Shown here: piece after piece, positions 13,678 to 21,452 of the stretch | Layout: every line of letters starts with the position of its first letter | Numbering within the stretch: the first letter of the stretch is position 1 | Assembly: GCA_021738605.1 (NCBI GenBank) | Contig: JAIPBY010000008.1 | Location: 1-24,979, forward strand | Length of the DNA stretch: 24,979 bases | Source: Chitinophagaceae bacterium | GTDB lineage: Bacteria > Bacteroidota > Bacteroidia > Chitinophagales > Chitinophagaceae | Direction of reading: 5' to 3' | The notes under the pieces: model-generated | Database searches by the model: none | What the model saw: only the letters and a program-made list of their open reading frames with translations | Told to the model about the DNA's origin: nothing | Made by a program: the position numbers and the translations under genes

Positions 13678-15012
13678 CTAAACTCCCGTGTAATTAAAAG
13701 GCGTAATCCTTTTCAACTCCTCTTTAACAGTGGCTTTCACCTTGAGCGTAGCAATAAATTCGTGGATTGTTGTCTTATCGATGGTTGTTTTGCCTCTTGT
13801 CAACTCCTTCAAAGCCTCATAAGGTTGTGGATAGTTTTCCCTTCTCAGGATGGTTTGGATGGCTTCTGCCACAACAGCCCAATTTCTGTCCAGGTCTGCC
13901 CGGATGGCATCTTCGTTCAACACCAGTTTTGACAGGCCTTTGTTAATGGAGTTCAATGAAATCATGGTATGCGACAGCGGTATGCCAATGTTTCGGATCA
14001 CCGTTGAATCGGTCAGGTCTCTTTGCAGCCTTGAGATGGGGAGTTTGGCAGAAAAATGTTCAAACAGCGCATTGGCTATGCCAAGGTTGCCTTCTGCATT
14101 TTCAAAATCGATGGGGTTGACCTTATGGGGCATGGCCGAAGAACCGACTTCGCCCTTTCTTGTTTTTTGCCTGAAATATTCCATTGAAATATAGGTCCAG
14201 ACATCCCTGCAAAGGTCAATCAGGATGGTATTGATCCTTTTGATACCATCAAAATGAGCGGCCAGGTGGTCATAATGCTCAATTTGTGTAGTGTATTGCT
14301 GGCGTTGAAGACCCAGTTTGCTCTCGCAAAATGCATTGGCAAACCTTACCCAGTTGGTTTTGGGATAGGCCACGAGATGGGCATTGAAATTGCCCGTTGC
14401 ACCTCCAAATTTACAAGAGTAGGGAACCTGGTTCAGCAGGGAAAGCTGGTCTTCAATCCTCTCAACAAATACCATGATTTCCTTGCCAAGATTGGTCGGA
14501 GATGCTGGCTGGCCATGGGTTCTGGCCAACATGGGAATGTTCTTCCAGCTGCTGGCCAGTTTCCTAAGGGAAAGACTGAGGTTGCTGATGGCGGGTAGGT
14601 ACTCGTTTTCCAAGGACTCCTTCCACATCATCGGAACAGCCGTATTGTTCACGTCTTGTGAGGTGAGGCCGAAATGAATGAATTCTTTCAAATCCCCCAA
14701 TTCGTGTTTCTCCAACTCTTTTTTCATGTAGTATTCCAGTGCCTTCACATCATGGTTGGTCACCTTTTCCAGGTTTTTGATTTCCATGGCGGTTTCGGGG
14801 CTGAAATCCAGGTATATTTTTCTCAGCTTGTTTGCATTGGCCGCGCTCAGGCTGAATATTTTTTTCTGTGAAAGGGCGATGAAATACTCTGTTTCAACCC
14901 TCAATCGGTACTGCATCAGTGCGAATTCTGAAAAATATGCTGACAGAACCTCTACCTGTGAACGGTAGCGGCCATCAATAGGAGAAATGGCTGTAAGTGT
15001 ATTGAGTTCCAT
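13678..15012 (-). CDS. purB: Adenylosuccinate lyase
   Basis: 444 residues, of the E. coli-type PurB group (about 456). It catalyses two fumarate-releasing steps in purine synthesis, SAICAR to AICAR and adenylosuccinate to AMP. N-terminus: TAISPIDGRY. Conserved regions of the fumarase/aspartase superfamily: TSQDVNNTA (117-125), THGQPASPTN (165-174) with the general-acid/base His, and the signature loop SSAMPHKVNP (291-300), whose mobile Ser carries out catalysis. All are intact. It is divergent from mqnA with a short 47-bp gap and convergent with prfC; no other pur genes are in the window. Confidence 0.98.
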   Translation of the reverse strand: MELNTLTAISPIDGRYRSQVEVLSAYFSEFALMQYRLRVETEYFIALSQKKIFSLSAANANKLRKIYLDFSPETAMEIKNLEKVTNHDVKALEYYMKKELEKHELGDLKEFIHFGLTSQDVNNTAVPMMWKESLENEYLPAISNLSLSLRKLASSWKNIPMLARTHGQPASPTNLGKEIMVFVERIEDQLSLLNQVPYSCKFGGATGNFNAHLVAYPKTNWVRFANAFCESKLGLQRQQYTTQIEHYDHLAAHFDGIKRINTILIDLCRDVWTYISMEYFRQKTRKGEVGSSAMPHKVNPIDFENAEGNLGIANALFEHFSAKLPISRLQRDLTDSTVIRNIGIPLSHTMISLNSINKGLSKLVLNEDAIRADLDRNWAVVAEAIQTILRRENYPQPYEALKELTRGKTTIDKTTIHEFIATLKVKATVKEELKRITPFNYTGV

Positions 15013-15030
15013 TGTAAGGCTTAATTGGTG

Positions 15031-15038
15031 TAAATTTG
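15031..15038 (+). promoter_or_regulatory. mqnA promoter box
   Basis: TAAATTTG, a perfect TAnnTTTG, 21 bases before the TTG start chosen for mqnA. A TTG at 15012-15014 is 16 bp upstream, a short spacing. The box overlaps the alternative TTG start at 15036, which argues against that start. Confidence 0.45.
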
Positions 15039-15059
15039 CGGCTAAATTACGTCAATATC

Positions 15060-15806
15060 TTGGAAAGGAAAATAAGGATAGGTGCAGTGAGTTATTTGAA
15101 TACAAAGCCATTGCTGTATGGTTTAGAGCATGGCCAGTTGAGTGATCAAGTTGAGTTGGTGCTTGACTATCCTGCAAATCTGGTCCGTTTGTTGAATTCA
15201 AACCAAATTGACATAGGGTTGATACCCGTTGGTGCACTTCCTTCTTTGGGAGATTATCACATTATATCTGACTATTGCATTGGGACAGAGGGAGAAGTTG
15301 CTTCAGTGGCGGTGTTCAGTGAGGTGCCCATGGAAGAGATTGATACAGTGTTGTTGGATTATCAGTCAAGAACCTCAGTCATGCTGTGCAAGATCTTGTT
15401 TGAAAAGCACTGGAAGAAAAAAGTTCAATTCATTGACGCCAAAGACGAATCCTACATTGAAAACATCCGCGGAAATGTGGCTGGCCTTATGATAGGAGAC
15501 AGGGCACTGAAAATCAGGGATGCGTTTAAATACATATTTGACCTGGGATTGGGTTGGAAAGAAATGACCGGGCTGCCGTTTGTTTTTGCGGTGTGGGTAA
15601 GGAAAAAGGAAATAAGTGGAGAATTCATTCCCTTGTTCAACGAGGCCAATGGAATGGGATTAAGCAAAATAAATTTGATAATCGATCACAATAATGAATC
15701 AAGTTACCCAATGGATATGTATTTTCGGAAAAATATTTCCTATCGATTAACCGAAGATATGAGGGAAAGCATGAGTCTCTATTTATCATATCTAAAAAAC
15801 ATTTGA
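15060..15806 (+). CDS. mqnA: Chorismate dehydratase MqnA (futalosine menaquinone pathway)
   Basis: 248 residues from a TTG start. MqnA converts chorismate to 3-[(1-carboxyvinyl)oxy]benzoate, the first step of the futalosine route to menaquinone. The protein has the periplasmic-binding-like fold of the VarI/MqnA/MqnD family, with the hallmark N-terminus KIRIGAVSYLNTKPL (residues 4-18), IDIGLIPVGALPSL, a TCIGTEG-like CIGTEGEVASV, and DYQSRTSVML. No ATG or GTG exists before the first conserved strand. TTG at 15060 gives MERKIRIGAVSYLNT, while TTG at 15036 lies in a promoter box, so 15060 is preferred. MqnD and the other Mqn enzymes are not in the window. Assignment of the family is confident; the start is inferred. 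Confidence 0.93.
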   Translation: MERKIRIGAVSYLNTKPLLYGLEHGQLSDQVELVLDYPANLVRLLNSNQIDIGLIPVGALPSLGDYHIISDYCIGTEGEVASVAVFSEVPMEEIDTVLLDYQSRTSVMLCKILFEKHWKKKVQFIDAKDESYIENIRGNVAGLMIGDRALKIRDAFKYIFDLGLGWKEMTGLPFVFAVWVRKKEISGEFIPLFNEANGMGLSKINLIIDHNNESSYPMDMYFRKNISYRLTEDMRESMSLYLSYLKNI

Positions 15807-15892
15807 TTGTTTGCCATTTCTTTTTTTCAAAAGTGTGATTATGCTGAATAGAAAAAAAAGCAACTGTCATTCAAATTTAAAATTTAATATCA

Positions 15893-16537
15893 ATGAGTTC
15901 AATTTGGAGAAAGGTAAAACAATTGATTGCCAATAAAACCTATTCATTAAAGGGGATTGTCAAAGGACATCATCTTATGACATATCGAGGAGTGCCCTGT
16001 ATCAAGTGTCCATTTGATTATGTTATTTATCAAATGATACTGAATGAAGTCCGTCCTGATTTGATCATAGAAGTCGGCACAAATTGTGGTGGCAGTGCTC
16101 TTTATCTTGCAGATATTTTGGAAAACATTGGAGGAGGTGAAATTCATACCATCGACATAGATGATCGAGCCTACGACTTGGTAAAGAAGAATCAGCGCAT
16201 TAAATTTTTTCACAATGGATGGGAGGGTTATGATGTTGAAAATACAAAGGGCTTCAACAAAATCCTTGTCATTGAAGATGGTTCGCATCAATTTCAATCA
16301 ACCTTGGGTGCATTGAACAAGCTGGGTCATCTTGTTTCAAAGGGCTCCTATTTAATCGTTGAAGATGGTATAGTTGATGCATTGGGCCAGTCCGATGACT
16401 TTGGTGGCGGTCCGGTTAAAGCAATCAAGCAGTACTTGAAGACCAACACTGATTTTCTAATTGATGATCAATGGATCAACATGTTCGGAAAGAGTGCAAC
16501 GTTCAACACGATGGGCTATTTGAAAAAAATAAATTAG
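15893..16537 (+). CDS. CmcI-family (cephalosporin hydroxylase-like) SAM methyltransferase
   Basis: 214 residues, resembling the CmcI / rhamnosyl O-methyltransferase family. The name comes from cephamycin synthesis, but most members in bacterial glycan loci are thought to be O-methyltransferases acting on sugars or lipids. Visible: the Rossmann SAM motif IEVGTNCGGSA (59-69), the acidic end of strand 2 IDIDD (87-91), and IEDGSH (127-132) and VEDG (156-159), where Asp/Glu/His residues could bind a divalent metal as in CmcI. The position at the head of a glycosyltransferase cluster supports sugar O-methylation. It is convergent with the next methyltransferase gene, with 34 bp between stops. The 86-bp upstream gap has no clear promoter box. 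Confidence 0.82.
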   Translation: MSSIWRKVKQLIANKTYSLKGIVKGHHLMTYRGVPCIKCPFDYVIYQMILNEVRPDLIIEVGTNCGGSALYLADILENIGGGEIHTIDIDDRAYDLVKKNQRIKFFHNGWEGYDVENTKGFNKILVIEDGSHQFQSTLGALNKLGHLVSKGSYLIVEDGIVDALGQSDDFGGGPVKAIKQYLKTNTDFLIDDQWINMFGKSATFNTMGYLKKIN

Positions 16538-16571
16538 TTTTTTTCAACTTTTGAGCGCTACATCGAGCGCA

Positions 16572-17414
16572 TCATTTTCCCGGCTTAACAAAGATATTTT
16601 TCAAAATTCTAAGTGGTGAGAGTACTGCATATCCAACTTTGTAGCGGATTGACAAGCTTTTGAACTGAGCCGTGAGCTTATCGATAAAGTTCGGTTCAAT
16701 GAAGAAACTCTCTTTTTCCAGATCTTGTGGAATACTGAGGTCTGCATTGCTTGCAATGACGATAGTATACTCACCCTCCGGTCTTGCTGTTTGTTCTACT
16801 TTGTTGAAATTTCCGCTGTACCAAATTTTGGGCGAATCGGTTTTTGATGATTCATTGTATATATAAGATCCAGTAATGAATTTTTGGTTAAGTATTGTTG
16901 TGTTTGAAAAAAAACGCTTGATGAGGTCAACAAATTCTTTTTTATACAACTCCTTGACATGGAACTTATTTTTAACACCTTTAAGATCCGTATAAACATA
17001 TTTGTCTGGGGTGGATATAACAAAGACTCCATCGGGCTTAAGGACTCTCTTGATTTCTGTGATCATTTCATCATGCTTGTCATGATGCTCTATCGTTTCA
17101 AAACTGACAACTACGTCGAAAGTTGAATCTGGGAAGGGGATATTGGATGTGTCTCCTTGAGCAAACTGGATGTTTTCAGCAGTGTATTTTAATTTTGCCT
17201 CTATAACTGTTTGGTTGTCTATGTCTACGCCTGCAATTGTTTTCGCAAATTTTGATAATAAATTTGTTCCATAACCTTCTCCGCAGGCAATATCCAGTAC
17301 TGTTTTGCCGCTGCAAAACATTTCTGCTATTTTATAACGATGAAGATGTTCTGCCATGCCTTGGCTTAAGTCTCCTTGTTCTAATCGTTCTCCAGTTGGA
17401 TTTTTTGAAAACAT
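16572..17414 (-). CDS. Class I SAM-dependent methyltransferase (Methyltransf_11-like)
   Basis: 280 residues. The N-terminal two thirds are a Rossmann methyltransferase: a leading helix region GERLEQGD...HLHRYKIA often seen in glycan-associated methyltransferases, motif I VLDIACGEGYG (39-49), motif II VDID (63-66), a motif IV-like region FDVVVSFETIEHH (99-111), then LKPDGVFVISTPD (125-137). The C-terminal third (about 190-280) is variable, with a weak hydrophobic stretch near the end (YAVLSPLRILKNIF) that may touch the membrane. It follows the GT2 gene at 17447-18259 after a 32-bp gap on the same strand, so a two-gene operon is likely, and the substrate is probably a sugar or glycolipid of the local glycan. 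Substrate not determinable. Confidence 0.88.
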   Translation of the reverse strand: MFSKNPTGERLEQGDLSQGMAEHLHRYKIAEMFCSGKTVLDIACGEGYGTNLLSKFAKTIAGVDIDNQTVIEAKLKYTAENIQFAQGDTSNIPFPDSTFDVVVSFETIEHHDKHDEMITEIKRVLKPDGVFVISTPDKYVYTDLKGVKNKFHVKELYKKEFVDLIKRFFSNTTILNQKFITGSYIYNESSKTDSPKIWYSGNFNKVEQTARPEGEYTIVIASNADLSIPQDLEKESFFIEPNFIDKLTAQFKSLSIRYKVGYAVLSPLRILKNIFVKPGK

Positions 17415-17446
17415 AGTTATATTATTTTGTAATTGACCGTCTTTGA

Positions 17447-18259
17447 TTAATTGAATTTATGGGTAATCCTATCAACAAATAGTTTGAGGATTGTATTGTA
17501 AGCTGTCCTTCTTTCAGTGTATAAAATTTTATTTTCTGATATCAATGCTGCTAAATTTCTAAGGTACCAATCTTGGTGTTTATTTAGGATGTATTGAATG
17601 ATAATTTTTCGGTTGGGCAGTGTTTTGTTTTTATGTGTTGATTTTTCAGTTTGCCTGTAAAAAAACAGCACTTCCTTGATCACATGAACCGTCCAGTTTT
17701 GTTGGGTGATTCTGATGTAAAACTCCCAATCTTCATATCCCAATGTCATGGATTCGTCATACCCGCCAACGGCATCCCAACATGATTTTCTGACCATTGC
17801 ACAGGCTGGGCATTCACTGCTGAACAGGAAGTTGTATTGATTCCCACCACGGGGCTTTGAGATTTTATTGTCCTTGCCAAACATTTTCATGTGGCTGGTT
17901 ACAACGGCAACTTCAGGGTTTGCATCCAGCACTTTCAATCCTTTTTCAAAGAAACTTGCCTCAAAATAGTCGTCTGAATCCAGGGCCACAATGATATTAC
18001 CTTTTGCATGCTTTACGCCAAAATTTCTGGCCGAAGACATTCTTCCATTTTCCTTGTGCAATACCGTAGCCATTCCCGGATCAATTTTGCTCAGCAAATC
18101 CAAGGTGAATGGGTCAGTTGACCCATCATTTACAATGATGGTCTCGAAATGTTGAAAGCTTTGTTTTTTTAAATGCAGCAAAGTTTCCTCAAGGTAAATG
18201 CCGTCATTATAGCAGGGGATTACGACTGAAATAAAGTTTTCGAGATTGTTGTTGGACAT
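17447..18259 (-). CDS. GT2-family glycosyltransferase
   Basis: 270 residues, GT-A fold, no membrane segment. N-terminal strand FISVVIPCYNDGIYLEET, VNDGSTDP (43-50) binding the nucleotide, RNFGVKHAKGN, the metal-binding DSDD (94-97), and the acceptor-side GGYDES...YEDWEF with the likely base E176-D177. These features are intact, so it should be an active inverting transferase using a nucleotide sugar. Donor and acceptor are unknown. It is the first gene of a minus-strand pair with the methyltransferase at 16572-17414. It is divergent from the next GT2 gene, with a 104-bp gap holding candidate promoter boxes for both directions. Confidence 0.93.
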   Translation of the reverse strand: MSNNNLENFISVVIPCYNDGIYLEETLLHLKKQSFQHFETIIVNDGSTDPFTLDLLSKIDPGMATVLHKENGRMSSARNFGVKHAKGNIIVALDSDDYFEASFFEKGLKVLDANPEVAVVTSHMKMFGKDNKISKPRGGNQYNFLFSSECPACAMVRKSCWDAVGGYDESMTLGYEDWEFYIRITQQNWTVHVIKEVLFFYRQTEKSTHKNKTLPNRKIIIQYILNKHQDWYLRNLAALISENKILYTERRTAYNTILKLFVDRITHKFN

Positions 18260-18322
18260 TTTCTTCAGTTAAATGTCGACAGTCCTTCCATGTCATCGTT
18301 TTAAGAATGCCAGTAGATTGAC

Positions 18323-18330
18323 TATCTTTA
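18323..18330 (+). promoter_or_regulatory. Weak promoter box for the GT2 gene at 18364
   Basis: TATCTTTA, 7 of 8 to TAnnTTTG, 33 bases before the ATG at 18364. No TTG at standard spacing. Weak support. Confidence 0.3.
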
Positions 18331-18336
18331 TAAGGC

Positions 18337-18344
18337 CAAAAATA
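18337..18344 (-). promoter_or_regulatory. Candidate promoter box for the GT2-methyltransferase pair
   Basis: TATTTTTG on the minus strand, a perfect TAnnTTTG, 77 bases before the ATG at 18259. It lies next to the divergent box at 18323-18330. No upstream TTG seen. Confidence 0.3.
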
Positions 18345-18363
18345 CGATTTAATCTGTCTGTCC

Positions 18364-19302
18364 ATGGTCTCCATTTGTGTTCCCGCCTACAAAAAACCTG
18401 ATTTTGTCATTCGGCTGCTTGATGCTGTCTTGTTGCAGGACTACAAGGAGGTTGAGGTGGTTATCACTGATGACTCTCCCAATGACGACATTCAACAGGC
18501 AATTGCACCCTATTCAGGTCAATTGACCATCCAATACTTCAGGAATGTTCCTGCTCTGGGCAGCCCAAAGAACTGGAACAGTGCCATTGACCACTCAAAT
18601 GGTGATTTTTTCATGTTGGTTCACCAAGACGACTGGTTTGAGAATCCCAAGGCAATTACCAATTTTGTAAATGCATTGACGTACCAACCTACTGCCTCTT
18701 TCGCTTTTTGCATGAACATTGCTAAGAAAGCCAATGGCGAATACATGGTTTTACAGGCCATTCCATCCCTTTTGTATAACCTGAAGTCATATCCAAATAG
18801 ACTTTTGTTGGCCCAGGTCATGGGGCCACCCAGCAATGTAATGTTAAGGGCTGAGGTGAAGTCTGTTGTACGCTACGATGAAAAATTCATCTGGCTCGTG
18901 GATGTTGATTACAATTCCAGGCTAATCAAAGCAGGCTTTGATTATGTTTATCTTGATCAACATCTTGTGACCATTGGGTTGCACAAGGACCAGACCACTG
19001 AATTCTGCAGAGACAATGAAGACATCATGTTCAGGGAAAACATATGGTTTGCCCAAAAAATTGGACCATCGGCATTTCGAGATATCAAAATCTATGATTA
19101 TTATTGGCGATTGCTCAGGAATTATGGCATTCGCAACATGCATGATTTTTGTGCCAATCAACTGGATCCATCGGAGATGCCTGACCCCATCATGTTTATG
19201 TTGAAATGGCAATCCCAGATTCCCTACCTCATGTTGAAATTTGGACCCAGTTCCAAATTATTAATGGCAGCCAGCTATTTTTTCTCTGCTTTCAGGAAAT
19301 AA
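18364..19302 (+). CDS. GT2-family glycosyltransferase
   Basis: 312 residues, cytosolic GT-A transferase. Conserved parts: MVSICVPAYKKPDFVIRLLD, ITDDSPND (34-41), the donor-site HQDDW (87-91), which is a DxD variant, and a WLVDVDY (177-183) acceptor-side motif with D180/D182 where many GT2 enzymes have ED. This pattern resembles GT2 enzymes of polysaccharide and O-antigen loci. A hydrophobic C-terminus (PYLMLKFGPSSKLLMAASYFFSAF) may dock to the membrane. It is encoded alone on the plus strand between two minus-strand genes, and its last 28 bp overlap the 3' end of the convergent acyltransferase gene. Sugar specificity unknown. Confidence 0.93.
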   Translation: MVSICVPAYKKPDFVIRLLDAVLLQDYKEVEVVITDDSPNDDIQQAIAPYSGQLTIQYFRNVPALGSPKNWNSAIDHSNGDFFMLVHQDDWFENPKAITNFVNALTYQPTASFAFCMNIAKKANGEYMVLQAIPSLLYNLKSYPNRLLLAQVMGPPSNVMLRAEVKSVVRYDEKFIWLVDVDYNSRLIKAGFDYVYLDQHLVTIGLHKDQTTEFCRDNEDIMFRENIWFAQKIGPSAFRDIKIYDYYWRLLRNYGIRNMHDFCANQLDPSEMPDPIMFMLKWQSQIPYLMLKFGPSSKLLMAASYFFSAFRK

Positions 19303-20348
19303 CCTTTGAGCATCAGCGCTTTTTTCTCCACAAGATGCCAGGAGAGTATCCCCAGCAATAAACTCAGGATTGAACTAGAAACCAACAATACCGTTGTGCT
19401 TGGTTTTAAAAAGTAGATCGTGAATTGTTGTATGGGGAAAGCGTAGAGGTACATTCCATAGGAAGGGTCTCCGATGGTTTTGTGAATCCAGGCGGCCAAT
19501 GAAGATTTTCTTTTTCCCAGCCAGATGATCACAAAACCCAACGGTCCGATCAGGATCAGCCTGTCCAATGTAAAAATAACAGCAACTAGTATTAAAGCCA
19601 GGCATACTAAAAGAATCGATTGCTTGTATGCGAGAGATTCCCAATTCAAACAAGCCAGGAAAGACCCTGCCAAAAAATAGCTGGCCAGCTCGACCATAAG
19701 GTCCATTTGAATGGGCTTGTTGATGCTATGCAACCAATCAGAAAAAAACAATTGTAGAACAACCAGACTGAGCAAAAGAAAAGAAGTTAAAATGGCAGGT
19801 ATCCTCTTTTTGCTTTTGAAAGGGAAAATTGCTAAAATCATGAGATAGCAAAGGAATTCAAACCTGATTGTCCAAAGCGAGCCATTGAGTGCCGTCGACT
19901 TCATGTTTTCAAAGACCCCTGGAATGTCAAAATGGGAAACGAACAGCAGGATATTGTCCAGAAAATAGGAATAGATTTCCGGGTTCAAAAAATAGGGGAT
20001 GTCTTTTTTAGGGTAGACAAAATAGGTTGCCAAAAGTGATATGAATACCGCAACAATCAAGCCTGGAAAGATTCTCAGTAATCTTTTTGTAAGATACTCC
20101 ACCAGGGACCGGCTTCTGATCAAGCTCTGAAAAATCAGGTATCCACTGATGACAAAAAAACCTTTTACGCCGATATAGGAAAAAATAAGGTAATTGTTGG
20201 TGGCCCACCCCAGTGGATCACTGATGCTGGAGCCATTCAAAAAATAGGAATGTGAGATCACTACAAACCAGGCAAAAACAATCCGCAAGACATCAAAATT
20301 ATTGACCTCCCTGGGGGGCGTGATATTATTGGACATGTTTTTTGCCAT
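19275..20348 (-). CDS. Acyltransferase-3 family membrane protein (OafA/YrhL type)
   Basis: 357 residues from 20348, an integral membrane acyltransferase with about ten predicted TMs. Family features: FDVLR (18-22) at the head of TM1, the likely catalytic H33 in VVISHSYF, the R-rich stretch TKRLLRIFPGLIV, and a Trp-Arg-Phe-Glu type motif NGSLWTIRFEFLCYL. Such proteins transfer acetyl or other acyl groups onto surface sugars such as O-antigen, capsule or exopolysaccharide. The frame is open to 20432, but that part lies upstream of a TATATTTG box and reads into the divergent GT2 promoter, so MAKNMSNNITPPRE at 20348 (or the Met at 20336) is the likely start. The 3' end overlaps the convergent GT2 gene by 28 bp. 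Confidence 0.92.
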   Translation of the reverse strand: MAKNMSNNITPPREVNNFDVLRIVFAWFVVISHSYFLNGSSISDPLGWATNNYLIFSYIGVKGFFVISGYLIFQSLIRSRSLVEYLTKRLLRIFPGLIVAVFISLLATYFVYPKKDIPYFLNPEIYSYFLDNILLFVSHFDIPGVFENMKSTALNGSLWTIRFEFLCYLMILAIFPFKSKKRIPAILTSFLLLSLVVLQLFFSDWLHSINKPIQMDLMVELASYFLAGSFLACLNWESLAYKQSILLVCLALILVAVIFTLDRLILIGPLGFVIIWLGKRKSSLAAWIHKTIGDPSYGMYLYAFPIQQFTIYFLKPSTTVLLVSSSILSLLLGILSWHLVEKKALMLKGYFLKAEKK

Positions 20349-20363
20349 GTGTTTGTTGCCTTG

Positions 20364-20371
20364 CAAATATA
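20364..20371 (-). promoter_or_regulatory. Candidate promoter box of the acyltransferase gene
   Basis: TATATTTG on the minus strand, a perfect TAnnTTTG, 15 bases before the ATG at 20348 and 27 before the ATG at 20336. It supports one of these starts over the distant ATG at 20432. No TTG at usual spacing. Confidence 0.4.
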
Positions 20372-20422
20372 TCCTGTTTGCCTTTATTGGGCGTTTTGAT
20401 TTCCATGTACAGCGTTTATTTG

Positions 20423-20430
20423 TATCTTTC
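20423..20430 (+). promoter_or_regulatory. Weak promoter box of the GT2 gene at 20435
   Basis: TATCTTTC, 7 of 8 to TAnnTTTG, only 4 bases before the ATG at 20435. It would yield a leaderless transcript. Weak on its own but the same arrangement recurs before tsaD and the MacB-type permease. Confidence 0.3.
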
Positions 20431-20434
20431 AAAC

Positions 20435-21442
20435 ATGTTGTTGTCGATCATTATTGTAAACTTCAATTCGGGGGACCTGATTGCTGATTGCATCCATTCG
20501 GCCGAGCCAATGTTGATGGATCCGGCAGTGGTGGAGTGGTTGATTGTTGACAACAGTGGCAATCAGAACGATAAGGAGCTGATTCAGCGTCAATTCCCAA
20601 CTGTACAATGGTTGGACATGGGATACAATGCAGGCTTTGCCCGTGCCAATAACGCAGGAATGCGTGCATCAAAAGGCAAGCTGTTGCTATTGTTGAATCC
20701 CGATACCTTGTTGAAGCCTGGGGTGATCTTGTCTGTCTGCAACCGGTTAACGGCATCCTCCTATGTTGCAGCTGGAGTTCAGCTGGTGCATCCCAATGGG
20801 CAGCCTCAATTTTCTGGTAGCTATTTCATGAAGGGAGGGCTGAATCATTTGTTGCCATTGCCATATTGGGGTGCACTCCTTAAGAGCATTGTTTCCTTGT
20901 TTGTCAAAGAGAAGCCTGCTTTCATTGAAGTGCCTGCCAACCAGGAACTAGATTGGATCAGCGGTGCTTTTCTCATGGTAAAACGAGAAGCGTTTGAACA
21001 AACCCAGGGGATGGACGAATCCTTTTTTCTCTACGCAGAGGAAGTTGAATGGTGCAGCAGGTTGGGGAAACTGGGCAAATTGGTCATATTCGGTGATCTG
21101 CAAACAATTCACCTGATTGGTCAATCCATCCAGGAAGCATCAGGTGCTGCAGACAACAGCTATACAAACCTGTCAGACAAAAAGGGATTTCAGTTAATGG
21201 TCTCCAATCACCTGAGGATCAGAAAGCAATATGGTATTTTCTGGTTGTTTTTTCAGCTCATCAATCATGCATGGTCAGTGCCATTTTCCCTGTTAATTGG
21301 AGTGATGGACTATTTGATAAAGGGTAAATCACTTAAAGATGGCTATTCAAAATGGCATAGATTTTCATCCAATATTGTTAGGCTTTGGGTCTTGATCCCC
21401 AAGCTGCTGAAGCCGGAAAATCATTTTTTCAAGTACCTGTGA
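20435..21442 (+). CDS. GT2-family glycosyltransferase (WbbL/rhamnosyltransferase-like)
   Basis: 335 residues. Start MLLSIIIVNFNSGDL is the usual N-terminus for this subgroup; an upstream ATG at 20342 would add 31 residues lying across the divergent promoter region and is rejected. Motifs: IVDNSGN (37-43), NAGFARANNAGM (65-76), donor-site NPDT (88-91), the acceptor-side WISGAFLMVKREAF, and FFLYAEEVEWCSRL (197-210) with the catalytic-type acidic residues. The set NPDT plus YxEExEW is typical of WbbL-like rhamnosyl/galactofuranosyl transferases, but rhamnose specificity is only suggested. A C-terminal hydrophobic region (about 272-296) may contact the membrane. Convergent with the next GT2 gene, 10 bp between stops. 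Confidence 0.92.
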   Translation: MLLSIIIVNFNSGDLIADCIHSAEPMLMDPAVVEWLIVDNSGNQNDKELIQRQFPTVQWLDMGYNAGFARANNAGMRASKGKLLLLLNPDTLLKPGVILSVCNRLTASSYVAAGVQLVHPNGQPQFSGSYFMKGGLNHLLPLPYWGALLKSIVSLFVKEKPAFIEVPANQELDWISGAFLMVKREAFEQTQGMDESFFLYAEEVEWCSRLGKLGKLVIFGDLQTIHLIGQSIQEASGAADNSYTNLSDKKGFQLMVSNHLRIRKQYGIFWLFFQLINHAWSVPFSLLIGVMDYLIKGKSLKDGYSKWHRFSSNIVRLWVLIPKLLKPENHFFKYL

Positions 21443-21452
21443 TGGGATCGAT

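Noticed and set aside
13696..13713. AAAAGG/CCTTTT hairpin near the convergent prfC and purB ends
   Set aside because: A 6-bp stem made mostly of A:T pairs, whose T residues are used in the stem itself; it could be chance in an A+T-rich sequence.
16555..16570. Small hairpin GCGCT/AGCGC between the CmcI-family gene and the convergent methyltransferase
   Set aside because: Only 5 bp of stem and no T-run directly after it on either strand, so it is too weak to call a terminator, though it is in a plausible place.
20349..20432. N-terminal extension of the acyltransferase to an ATG at 20432
   Set aside because: The added 28 residues are basic and unlike the family, and they lie upstream of a TATATTTG box and against the divergent GT2 start.
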